Positions 35,642 through 47,200 of a DNA stretch of 64,000 nt are shown here, piece by piece. The stretch is taken from the NCBI GenBank assembly GCA_022605955.1, contig JAKCOZ010000333.1, forward strand, positions 62,001 to 126,000, written 5' to 3'. The position numbers and the translations under genes were made by a program. The DNA is from Rallus limicola (taxonomy: Eukaryota > Chordata > Aves > Gruiformes > Rallidae). A model generated the notes under the pieces. That model made no database searches, was not told the origin of the DNA, and worked only from the letters and a program-made list of their open reading frames with translations. Position 1 is the first letter of the stretch. Every line of letters begins with the position of its first letter.

Positions 35642-38600
35642 CATCATTTAAGACCTGTCACACTAGGCTGGTGTTTTATGCTGAATTACCCATTCCTGGG
35701 TGGTAACGTTTTATTTGGAACTAGGGCAAGAAATGTGTCACCAGCCAGCACCCATCCAACAAGCAACATTCCCCCCAAATCCTAAACTGTCACATAGAAA
35801 GGAGAAGTGACAGTGTATGTTTGAGGAGACTTTGGATTGTTTGTCTTTTGTTCAGTGTGAAGAACATAGCTAAGTCACACCTCTTACTACCATTGCTGCT
35901 GTTAAACAGAAGCAGGACCCCATTTCAGAGTGGTTATTGCCTTTTTGTTCTGTTTTGCATTTTCCCTGGTTAATTTCCAAAACCCTATTGCACCTTGTTG
36001 AGATTGCTGTGCCATCACTGTCAAAGAGTTGGGGTTTGTGCTTAATGTTGGAGGTGCTTTTACACCTAAATGTTGACCTGGAATCTCTGTTCCCTGCTGA
36101 GAATGAGAAGGCTGCTGTTTGCAGTCAGTAGAGCCACCTTACACAGGCTGCAATGCCACAGTGACAGCTGAGAGGTGATTCCAGCAGGTAACAAGCACTA
36201 CGTACACCACCTGCATTGTAACAGCCAACTCCTATAGAAGAATGGAAGCTGAGGATAATTCATTATGGTGTTAGGGGAGAAATGGTGGTTGCTGAACAGC
36301 TGATAAACTGTTGTTGGTGTTGTTCTTAGGAAATCACAGTAATGCTTTGGGCTCAGTGCTTCCCAAAGAGGACACAAGTGATGTTCCACTGTTAGGGGCT
36401 CGTTGGGTGCTGTATCCTGCACTCAGTGGAGATGGTTTTAATCGGGCATTTGCATGGTGTGATTTGTTTCCAGTGCTCTCTGTCCTGCACGGGAGAGAAA
36501 TTTATTTGAGCAGCTGGAAAACACACTTGAGCCTGTGCTACACATGGAAATGTGACTTTCCATTTTCTTGCATGCTGATGCCATGCAGCATGGCTCACAG
36601 CAGTAGGTGCTCCTTCTAGGGGAGGTAGAGCACCGTTCCTTTTGCAGACTCGGTTGGATCTCTGCCGTGCACCCTGCTGGTTTGGCATGTCTGTGAATAA
36701 AGGCAGAGATGGGGAAAGCGCAGATAATTATCTGCTCTAGGTGAAGCCCCCTAAACAATCATGTCTGGGAGCCCTGTCGTCAGGCACTGGAGCACATGGG
36801 AATAAAGACAAGGCTGCAGCACAAAGCGCATTGTCTTTGGCCAACAGGGAACAGGGGTGTGTGCAGGGAACAAAGCAGTTCATGGGGGATAAGGGGGAAG
36901 ACTCGGGGGAAATGTAATAGTCTGTCCATCAAAATGACTGCTATAAAGGGGATAATCTAATACTGTAAGTCTTCTGTGCAGTCTTTGTGTTTCTTTAGAG
37001 TGCTCAGTAGATATTCCTCAGAGTTCTTTGTAGTCTTTTTCCCACCTGGCAAAAACCAGAGGGGGGAAGAGGAACTGCCGCCTTATTTGACACTAATAGT
37101 ATCCCACTTCCACTTTTTGGAAGGCCTTATTTCTCTGAGTAGCTGTGTTTAGTAATGTTTGCCTCTGAGAGAAGAGCAGATGTGCTGTTACCTCACACAT
37201 TGAGTGCAAGTAACATCTCCTTTTGCCCCTTGCCAGCAACCTGTTCTGGGACCCACAGGAGGAAAGAATCCCTCTGAGAGGCAAGGTGAAAGCAGAGATG
37301 ACCAAGTCAGGTTGTAAAAGAGTATCTGAAGTGAACTCCTAAGAAGCTAGTATCATCTCCGTTCTTACCTAAGATAAGTGTGATACATCCACTTGTCAGT
37401 GGAACAGTGTGGGAGATGAGACCAGAGTTTCATCTGCCCTTTTCTCTGTCTGAGACTCTTCATAGCAGATGCCTAGGTAAGATTTTTAAGTCTAAGGCAA
37501 ATAGATGAGGATACTTTTTGTCAAGAAGTCTTCTAAGTTCCTGTGATTTGCCTCATCTTGAAAGAGGTATGTCTCAAGATACAAGATGTTTTTATATTTA
37601 GTAATCCAGCATGGATATACCTCTCCCCTCCCCTCCCCCCCTTCATGAGTTTGTCTGCCCTGCTTTTGACCACAAAGTTTTCGTTTTCATCATAACTAGT
37701 GGCAAGAAGCTCCACAGCTGCATCACACAATGTGTGAAGTGGTATCTCCTTTATTTGTCTTAGCACTCAGCATCTTCTAGTTTAATTTAATGCCTGTAGC
37801 TGCTGCCTTGGAGAGGCTTGAAAATTGTATAGGCATCTCTTGGGTGCCCCTTGGATGGTAGCCAACCTGACTGCTTTGTTTTTCTCTTTTACTGACAAAA
37901 AGAAGTGGGCTGATACTTTCACAGAAAACACAAACTCTGCTGTTGCCAGTGATGGTTGGTTTGCAGCTCAGGACTACGTATGCACCTTTGGGTTTGTATG
38001 TGCCTCACTGGTGTTGAGTAAGTTCACTGTGCCAGTAGCATGCCTTCCTGGTGAAGAAGGTTGAATCATGCTCTGTGGTTTCTATGCAGGACTGTGGCCA
38101 GCAGATCAAGGGGAGTGATGAAGCCCCTCTGTTTCACACTGCTGCAGTACCGTGTCCAGTTATGAGTTCTGTGATATGAAACAGGCATTGACATATTCAA
38201 GCAAGCCATGAAGATGGTCAGAGGCTGGGGCACATGGTGTTACATGGAAGAGAGTACTTTCAAAATCCTCCAAAGTAAGCTGGGCAAGTCCCTGACCATA
38301 CTGATGTAGTTGACCTTTGCTGTGAACACCCAGTTAGCTCCAAGGGTTTCCAGAGATTGTTTCCAACCTAAATGATTGCATCATTGTGTTGGTTCATGTC
38401 TGCTGTTGTACTGCTTGCTCACAGAATGATAGGAGATATGTTTGAAATGCCTTCCTGGTGGCACTTGCCTTTACCTTCCCAGTTTAAGACAATATTGCTA
38501 GCAAACTTTGTTGTATACCTTGTTTGTACCTTTTCTTTTTTCTTAGGTTGCTTTGGAATATATGGAACTGCCAGGTATTTTGCCTCCACTGGGGTATTAG

Positions 38601-40689
38601 AGTAGGCAAACAAATAGCTACTTTTCTCTCTTCAAGCATTTAATGACAATTTATTCTTTCCTTTATTTAGAGCAGGTGACAGTCTTCCAATGGCTGTTTA
38701 TTTTCTCCCCCAAGTCTTCTCAAGTGCCTTTAGCAATCTGAGTAGACTGTACCAGCTGGATCTTCTTTGTGCACCTGTTCGTATTCCCCTACTTGCCTAG
38801 GGAAAGATAAGACAACTCCCATTCCCATGAACACAGAGAAAGTTCAGGTCCATGGTACTGGCACAGTGACTCACTGAGGCAACGCAAAAATACCTACTGA
38901 GGTTTCAGGTGAACTTTTCAGGCTTGAGCCCAGCCCTGGACTATGCACACTTAGAGTATTTCTCAGCTACAGACTCCACTAAAACTTTGCATGCTTCATC
39001 CATCCCTCTTTCCCAGCACCCCCTCCTTTTGTCACCTCCTTCCCTAGTTCAAACAATGCCCTAGGGCAGAAGATCGCTGACCTTGCTAGAGGAGTGTTTG
39101 TTGCTACTAATTGGCATTTACAGCACATTTCCAAGTGTCTCCTGTGTGGAGAGCTGATTGTTCATGTCCTTGTTTTTACTCTGCGTTGCTGAAACAATGC
39201 ACTTGATCTCATGTGAAGGGTGTTCTGTAGTTTTCAGAAGAGCTGGTATGAAACCTCACAAAGAATGCTTAGGCAGGGTTTAAAACAACCAACTGTACTG
39301 AAACCTGGCTCTGCAACATGCTGATACTCACTTCCCTGCAGAATTAGGTGCTGTAAGCTACATGGTCCAGTCGCAGCCGATACTATGGAAGCTGCAGGTG
39401 CTTTCTTTGGACTGACTAGCTAAGGTTAATGATCAAAGTGGGGGTGGGAGACAAATGCCGTGCTCCCTCAAGAACAAACTGCTTTACTGCCAGAAAAATG
39501 GAAAGAACTCTGATTTTGAAATGGGAAAAATATCAGACCTAGGCTTTCTCACAGACTTCTTGTTTTGTATAAAGTCTTGACCAAAGCAATATATTGTAGC
39601 TGCCATCGAAGTATTTATTAACTTGTTTGGAATAATCTCTCTTTACAATGATATTCCTCCCCCCGCTCCCGGTAATTGGGATGATCCACAGTTTTCAGCA
39701 TTAAGAAAGAGTAAAACTTTCCAGATATGTTTGTTTGAAAATCCATGTTAGCATTAGGGAATGGGAGAGCAGGCAGCAAGTTGGAGGCACCTACAGAGAT
39801 GCCGGCAACAGAGAGTTTAAAACATGAACGGAACGAATACATCCGGGTTGGTTTGTGGGCTGTAGCTGGACCAGTGAAATTACAGCACTTCCTCACAGCT
39901 GTAAGAAGTTTTTGCACATAGAACAATTTTCTGCAGGACATGTTTTTTTTTATTTTAAAAGATTATTTAAAAAAAAAAAGCAAAGAAAAAAGGCAAGGCT
40001 GTTTTCGAAGTACAGGAGCATTCACATAAGAAAGTCTTTGCTTAGAAAGTAAATGCCATGGCTCAGCATGTAGCTGCTGTGATTGCCTACTGGAGCTAAA
40101 TGTAAAATAATCAATTAATGGCCCTACATATCCTGAATCGCTACCTCCTGCTGCCCTTGTAATGCTCTCACTGCAATCCTTGAGCACTGCTCAACTGCAG
40201 GAGAACAGAAGGAGGGAAGGGAGGTGTAAGCAGATGTTTGGATAGCTCTGGGGCTGGTTTGTGGTGGGAATTCCTTTAGAGGTGGAAGAGAAGCACAGAA
40301 ATGCTGTTTATAAAGCTCTGCCTGCTGCCTTCGCCAAGAAATCCTGGCTTAGGAAGGGCAGATCTTGACTACAACACCTTGGCTTTGGCCTGAATTTTAG
40401 TCTGAGTCTGTCCTGATCTTAGAGCCTGTAAATGCTTTATCTTAGAGCCCATAAATACTTCTTTTAAAGCCTGTAATGCTTAGAACCCATAAATGCTTAT
40501 TTTCTGATGGTTTCTGGGAGACCTGCATGAATTGCATTGCTGCTTCATGCTTTTATTCCTTTCCTGATCAGATCCGTTTTTTCCTTGAAGAGTCTAGTGT
40601 ACTTTTACAGCAGCTTAAGGCAAAACTCCTTGATGCAGTATTTCAAAGTTTGGATCTTGTAGTTAATGTTCATGTAGTTCATGTTCATG

Positions 40690-42060
40690 CAGTTGGCCCT
40701 CCTGGCTGCCTGGGCACACTGCTGGCTCATGTTTAAGTTGCTGTGGACAAAGAGCCCCAAATCCCTCTCAGCATGGCTGTCCTCCAGCGTCTGCTCCCCC
40801 AGTCTGTGTGTGCAGCCAGGGCTGCCCCTTCCCAGGTGCAGAAGCTGGAACTTGCCGTTGTGAAACTACACACGGTTGGTGATTGCCCAGCACTCTGACC
40901 TGTCCAGGGCTCTCTGTAAGGCTCAACAGAGCCAACAGCTCCTCCCAATTTGGTGTCATCTGCAAGTTTACTGAAGACACCCTCTAGACCTGAGTCCAGG
41001 ATGTTTATGAAAATGTTAAAAAGAACTGGACCTAAAATGGAGCCCTGGGGAACCACACTAGTGACTGGCCACCAACCAGATGTAATCCCATTTACTATCA
41101 CCCTCTGGGTCTGACATTTCAGCCAGTTGCCCACCCAGTGCATTATGGCTTTGTCTAATTGTATGCTGGACATTTTGTCCAGCAAGACACTGTGAGACAC
41201 AGTATCAAAAGCCTTACTAAAGTCCCCCCCAAAAACTGCCATTAACTGGGTTCCCTCGGTCAGCCAGCTGGATAAACTTGTAATCTGAACCCGTGTTGGC
41301 TGTGACCAGGGACTGCATTGTCCCAGGATGATTTTCTCCATCATTTTACCAGGCACTGAGCTGAGGCTGACAGGCCTGTAATTACCAGGCTCTTCTTTCT
41401 TACCCTTCATGAAAACTGGGACAACGCTTGCAGCTTCTAGTCAACTGGGACCTCTCCAGATTCCCAAGACCATTGAAAAAGGAATGAGAGGTCCCACAGT
41501 GACATCAGCCAGCTCCCTGAGTCCCCTGGGATAAATCTCATCAGGGCCCATGGATTTATATGGATCCAGAGGGAGCAGCAAATTGCCCGCAAGTTCAGGG
41601 TTCGCTAGGAGTTTATCACTGCTGCAGTCACGGTCCTCTGACTTGAGGCATGTGGAGTCCCAGAGCCCACTGTCTGTGTTGAAGACAGAGAAAGGCATTA
41701 AAGGCAAAGAAGGCATTAAAAGACTCTGCGTTGTCTGTGTGCCTGTTAGTAAGGTGTCTGTTCTCATCAAGTAACAGAACTGTGATCTCTCTGGTCCTCC
41801 TCTTGTCGTGAATGTATTTGAAAACCCCCTTTTTATCGTCTGCCACAGTACTGTCCAGCTTCAGCTCTAACTGAGCTTTGGCTGCACAATTTTTCTCCCT
41901 ACACAGGCGAACAGCATCCCTGTCATTTCCCCACATTGTCTGAACTTGCTTCCATTGGCCGTGCACTTTCTTTTTCCACCTGAGCTCTAGAAGAAGGTCC
42001 CTGTTCAGCCAAGCCGGCCTCCTGCCCGGCCTGCTTGATTTCGCACATTTTAGAGTTGCC
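40690..42060 (-). mobile_element. CR1 LINE ORF2 remnant (antisense, reverse transcriptase)
   Basis: Minus-strand reading from about 41,960 down shows CR1 ORF2 landmarks: [74 protein letters not shown] and [10 protein letters not shown]. The last contains the ADD catalytic motif of reverse transcriptase. Frameshifts and stops break it, so it is not functional. Confidence 0.92.
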
Positions 42061-42263
42061 TGTTCCCGTGGTTTTGGAAGGTGGTACTTAAAAAGGGACC
42101 AGCATGGATGGACTCTGATGCTTTCAAAAGCAGTTTCCCAGAGGACCTTACCAAATAGTTCCCCCAGCTGCCCAAAATCTGCCAGAGGCAGTTTTCCTCA
42201 TTTTGCCAAAGACTCAATTCCACTACGTGATGGTGACTAAGGCCAAGACAAGCACCTACTTTC

Positions 42264-42440
42264 ATTCATAGAATGGTCTGGGTTGGAAGGGACCAAGAGT
42301 TGAAAGCACTTCACCAGGGATCATGAAGTTCCAACCCCCTGCCACAGGCAGGGCCACCAACCTCCAGGCCTGGGGCTACACCAGGTTGCCTAGGGCCCCA
42401 TCCAACATGGCCTTGAAGACCTCCAGAGACAGGGCTTCCA
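42264..42440 (-). mobile_element. CR1 LINE 3' fragment (antisense)
   Basis: Starts with the reverse complement of a CR1 tail (CATAGAATGGTCTGGGTTGG). It continues with the GGCCTTGAAGACCTCCAG region and is truncated against the next repeat. Confidence 0.85.
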
Positions 42441-43240
42441 CCCCTGGCCGGAGTCGCTGCTGACCAAGGCCGAGCCCATCAGCGATGGTCACCAGAGCCT
42501 CTGGGAATCACAGTGAGGAGAAAAAACCCCCAGGCAGGCCCTTTGTGCCCGCAGAGAAGGGAGTGAGAAGATGTATGGATCTATGCAGGCATCAAGGGCA
42601 GGCCTGGAGGAGAGGGGGCGGGGAAGAGTGAGGCCCTCCAGGTGCTGGAGAGAGAGATTCCCCTGCAGCCTGTGGAGAAGACCAGAGTGGAGCAGCTGTC
42701 CCCTCACAGCCCATGGAATTGGACAGGGAGCAGAGTCCATCTACAGCCTGTGAAGAGATTGATCCAAGCTACAGCAGGTTTGCTGGGGGACTTGTGACTC
42801 TGGGGGAGCAGGCTGGAGTGGTCTGGGCCTGAAGGTCAGCACCCCATGGTGGGAGCTGTGCTGAGGCCTATGGTGAGGAGATGACTCCCTGATAGAAAGG
42901 ACTCATGCTGGAGAAGTTGGTGGAGGACTGTCTGCTGTGGGTGGGACCCCATGTTGCTGCAGGGGAAGGGTGTGTATGTGTGTGTGTGTGGGGGGGGGAT
43001 GTGTAATCTGCCCCCAACACCTAGCTAAAAAGGAACTGACTGAACACCCCCACCCCCCATTCCCTGCTCCTCCCCAGGCCATGTCGAGGGGGTGGGGAGG
43101 GCAGAAGGGAGTAAAATGGTTATGAAGTTTAAGTCTGCTAAGAAGGGAGTGGTGGGGGGAAGGTGCTTGAAGATCTGGCTGCACTTCTCATCACCCGACT
43201 CTGGTTCACTGGGTGTGTAGTTGTAGTAGTAATCAGTTAG
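42441..43240 (-). repeat. Interspersed repeat, inverted relative of 32,421-33,240
   Basis: Reverse complement matches 32,421-33,240 in order. Only its right part (from 42,818) is retained in block 1. Includes a GT/G tract at about 42,970-43,000 whose length differs from block 1, and about 57 bases at 43,170-43,230 missing there. Confidence 0.55.
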
Positions 43241-43250
43241 TTTTCTTTAT

Positions 43251-43405
43251 GGAATCATAGACTAGTCTGGGTTTGGAAAGGGTCAAGAGGATCACAGAAA
43301 GGTTCTCTGGAAAGAACTTCCTCCTAATATCCCATTTAAACCTTCCTTCCTTCAGCTTGAATCCATCCCCCCTTGTCCTGCCATTATCTACCCTTTTAAA
43401 AAGTA
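43251..43405 (-). mobile_element. CR1 LINE 3' fragment (antisense), block 2
   Basis: Counterpart of 1,531-1,685. Confidence 0.8.
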
Positions 43406-43420
43406 AGAGAGAGTAGGGAG

Positions 43421-43620
43421 AGGCTGGAACAGGCTGCCCAGAGAGGGGGTGGGTGCCCTGTCCCTGGAGGTGTTCAAGGCCAGGTTGGTTGGGGCCCTGG
43501 GCAATGTTGTGTAGATCCAGGCCTGGAGGTTGGTGGCCCAGCCTGTGGCAGGGGGTTGGAACCATATGATCCTTGGGGTTCCTTCCAACCCAGACCAGTC
43601 TATGGTTCTATGATTCTATG
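43421..43620 (+). mobile_element. CR1 LINE 3' end (sense), block 2
   Basis: Counterpart of 1,701-1,899, ending in the TATGATTCTATG tail. Confidence 0.85.
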
Positions 43621-43990
43621 TCCAGGGAGACTTTCAAGCCCCCCTGAGCCCCTTGCATCTGTCTGCACTGGCTGTGGGATGCCTTGGAGTGACAGCGGAT
43701 TTATCCAATCAACGTTCTGCCTGCATCTGAGGGCACCAATGAGGGCTCAGCACCAATGAGGGCTCAGCACCAATGAGGGCTCAGCGTGCCCGTGATGTCA
43801 CCAAGGGGGTGTGTGGTTGCTGGACAGGTGTGAGGGGCGCAGGGCAGTTGGCACTGGACACTGTAGTCTGTCGGTGTCACTGCAGACTGCGGCCTCAGCC
43901 ATTGCCAGTGGGTGTGTTGGTTGTGCGGTTCCTGGAGATCTCGGAGCTCCTTGGTGACCCGAGTGACACAGGTGGATACCAGCCATAGCC
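43621..43990 (+). promoter_or_regulatory. Putative promoter of the cassette-array gene, copy 2
   Basis: Same motifs as copy 1, but the 17-bp CCAAT-bearing unit is present three times (43,734-43,784) instead of twice. The CRE-like TGATGTCA is at 43,793-43,800. Same GCCATGG start context. Confidence 0.45.
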
Positions 43991-44279
43991 ATGGGGTGCT
44001 TCGGCATCTCCCTGGCTGATGTGCTCCCAGTCATGATGCTGGGGCTGTACATCAGGTTCCTCACCACCTTTCAATGGGCCAGGAGGCTCAGGGTAAGGGA
44101 ACGTTGCGGCGCACTGAGCCGTGCCGTGTCCCGACATGGGCTGGTGTCGGGGGGTGTGGGTGGCCGGGAGCTGCTCCCATGTCACGAACTGTCTGGGGGT
44201 CTTGCAGAGGCGTTGGAGGAGGAAGCATGGGAAGAGGCGTTGGAGGAAGGGGTACGGGAACAGCAGGGCGAGACTCAGG
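43991..44279 (+). CDS. N-terminal head exons of the array gene, copy 2
   Basis: Differs from copy 1 by Lys to Arg near the end of exon 1 and Ile to Asn in exon 2. MGC start, hydrophobic helix and Arg-rich exon 2 are kept. Confidence 0.7.
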
Positions 44280-47200
44280 GTAGGTGACTCTTCCTCTGCA
44301 CCACACTGTGCTGCACCATGTCCTTACATGGAGTGGTGTTGGGGGAGCATGGGGGACTGTGGCAAGGGGCTGGGAGCTGCTGCACACTCAGCCACGTTCT
44401 GGGGGTCTTGCAGAAGTGTTGGAGGAAGAGGTTTGGAAAGACCCATTCGAGAGTCGATCCTGACCAGCCGAGCTGTGAGTGACCCCGGCACCGAGCGCCC
44501 TGCAAAGGGCTGACAGCCCACGGCAGCCCTGACACAGGGCTGTGCTGGGGGCTGCCAGACACTCACTTGGTCTCGTCCCTCATCAGGTTCTTCCCAAGTA
44601 ACTGGTGGAGTAGACAAGCCTGCGGCACCTGATACCATGTGGTGAGTGCTGGGGAGACCCCCAGCTCCTGCCCCAGACTCACTGCCTGTGCTCTGTCTCT
44701 ACCCACCTTGGGAGCCCTGCCTGCTGGCTTGGGAGGGGCTGCTGCCTGGGGGTGGGGGAAAGGGGGAGGGTCCCATCAGTGGGGCCAGGCTGCAACTGGG
44801 TCCCTTCTCTGTCCTCCTCAGCAGGGAGAATGAGGAGACCAAGGTCACCATGTCTCTGGACTCCTTCCCTGAGACCAGCCCCAGGGAAGAAGTCGAGCCT
44901 TCTCCCAGCAGGCTCAAGGTAGGTGACTGTTCCTCAGCACGACACTGTGCTGCAGTGTGACATGACATGGAGTGGTGTGGAGGGAGCATGAGGGACTGTG
45001 GCACAGGGCTGGGAGCTGCTGCACACTCAGCCTTGTTCTGGGGTTCTTGCAGAAGTGTGGGAAGAAGAAGTTGTTTGGGAAGAGCAAGGCGGGAGTGCAT
45101 CCCGAGCAGCCGAGCGGTGAGTGACCCCGGCACCGAGCGCCCTGCAAAGGGCTGACACCTCACGGCAGCCCTGACAGGGGGCTGTGCTGGGGGCTGCCAG
45201 CCTCTGACACACGTCTCGTCCCTCATCAGGTTCTTCCCAAGAAACTGGAGCAATGGAGAAGCCTGCGGCACCCGAGACCATGTGGTGAGTGCTGGGGAGA
45301 CCCCCAGCTCCTGCTCCAGACTCTCTACCTATGCCCTGCCCATTTTGGGTATCCCTGCCTGCCTGCCAGGGAGGGACTGCTGCCCAGGGATCCCACAGGA
45401 GGGCCCAGGCTGCAAGTGGTCCCTTCTCTCTCCTGCTCTGCAGGGAGAACAAGGAGACAGTGAGTGGGAAGCGCCATTCCCCACGTGCCCCGCAGAGCTC
45501 CATGGGCTCCCTGGACTCCCTCTCAGACAGCGGATCCGCGTGTCTCGAATCCTTCCCGGAGTCCAGCCCCAGGGTAGTGGAGCCTTCTGCCAGGCGACTC
45601 AAGGTAGGTGACTGTTACTGTCCACCACAGTGCACTGCACCATGTCATGACATGGAGTGGTGTGGGGGGGGAGCATGGGGGTCTGTAGCATAGGGCTGGG
45701 AGCTGCTCCACACTCACCCATGTTCTGGGGGTCTTGCAGAACTGGTGGAAGAAGATACTTGGGAAGAGCAAGGCGAGAGTCGATCCAGAGCAGCCAAGCT
45801 GTGAGTGATCCCAGCTGTGAGCACCCTGTAAAGGGCTGACACCTCAAGGCAGCTCAGACACCGGGGCTGTGCTGGGGGCTGCCAGCCACTCACTTGGTCT
45901 CGTCCCTCATCAGGTTCTTCCCAAGCAACTGGAGCAACAGCGAAGCCTGCGGCACCCAAGAACATGTGGTGAGTGCTGGGGAGACGCCCAGCTCCTGCTC
46001 CAGACTCAGCCTGTGCCCTGCCCCTACTCATTTTGGACAGCCCTGCCTGCTGGCTGCAGAAAGGGTGCTGCCCGGGGGTCCCACAGGAGGGCCCAGGCTG
46101 CAGGTGGTCCCTTCTCTCTCCTCCTCTGCAGGGAGAACAAGGAGACAGTGAGCGGGAAGCGCCAGTCCCCACGTGCCCCGCAGAGCTCCATGGGCTCCCT
46201 GGACTCCCTCTCAGACAGCGGATCCGCGTGTCTCGAATCCTTTCCTAAGTCCAGCCCCAGGGAAGTGCAGCCTTCTGCCAGGCGACTCAAGGTAGGTGAC
46301 TGGTACTGTCCACCACACTGCACTGCACCATGTCATGACATGGAGTGGTGTGGGGACAGCATGGGGGTCTGTAGCATAGGGCTGGGAGCTGCTCCACACT
46401 CAACGTTGTTCTGGGTATCTTACAGAAGTGTGGGAAGAAGAGGTGTGGAAAGACCCGGTCGAGAGTCCGTCTGGAGAAGCCAAGTGGTGAGTGACCCCGG
46501 CACCAAGTGCCCTGCAAAGGGCTGACACCCCACGGTAGCCCAGACATGGGGCTATACTGGGGATTTCCAGACACTCATTTGTGTCTCACCTCTCATCAGG
46601 TTCTTCCCGAGCAACTGGAGGTGCAGAGAAGCCCGCGGCACCCCAGGACATGTGGTGAGTGCTGGGGAGACCCCCAGCTCCTACCTCAGCCTCAGCCTGT
46701 GCCCTGTCCTTGCCCACATTTGGGAAGTCCTGCCTGCTGGCTGGGGAGGAGCTGCTGCCTCGGGGTCCCACCAGAGAGGCCAGGCTGCAACTGGATCTCT
46801 TCTCTCTCCCACACTGCAGGGAGATCGAGGAGACAAGGAGCATGAGGCAACTGTCCCCACGTGGTTTGCTCGGCTCCATGGTCTCTCTGGGCTCTCTCCT
46901 GGGCAGCATATCTGCATCTCTCAGTTCCTTCCCAGAGCCCAGGCCTGGTGCGATGGGGGAGCAGGAAGCTCGCATCCCATCGCGAGCCCTCCAGAGCCAG
47001 CAGAGGATGACTGTGAGGGGCCTGTCCCCTCGTACTCTGCTGGGCTCCATGGTCTCCCTGGGCTCTCTCTTGGGCAGCAGGTCTGTGTCTCTTGACTCCT
47101 TCCTGGAGTCCAGACATGGTGGGATGGTGCAGCTGGAGGCTCGCAGCCGATCTCGAGCCCTCCAGACCCATCGAGCTCTTGAGGGGCCGGTGACAGAGCC

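Larger units (their letters stand above)
35642..42817. other. 7.2-kb segment present only in block 2
   Basis: Block 1 goes straight from AAATACAT to GTGGTCTGGG with GAG between. Block 2 has 7,176 bases between the same landmarks. Up to about 40,690 I see no gene, only unique AT-rich sequence. The right part holds CR1 and another repeat. A deletion in block 1 is simpler than an insertion, since the segment is not one mobile element. Confidence 0.8.

Noticed and set aside
40733..41410. 225-aa minus-strand frame as a functional reverse transcriptase
   Set aside because: It is a CR1 ORF2 remnant; upstream parts lie in other frames and the C-terminal part is scrambled.
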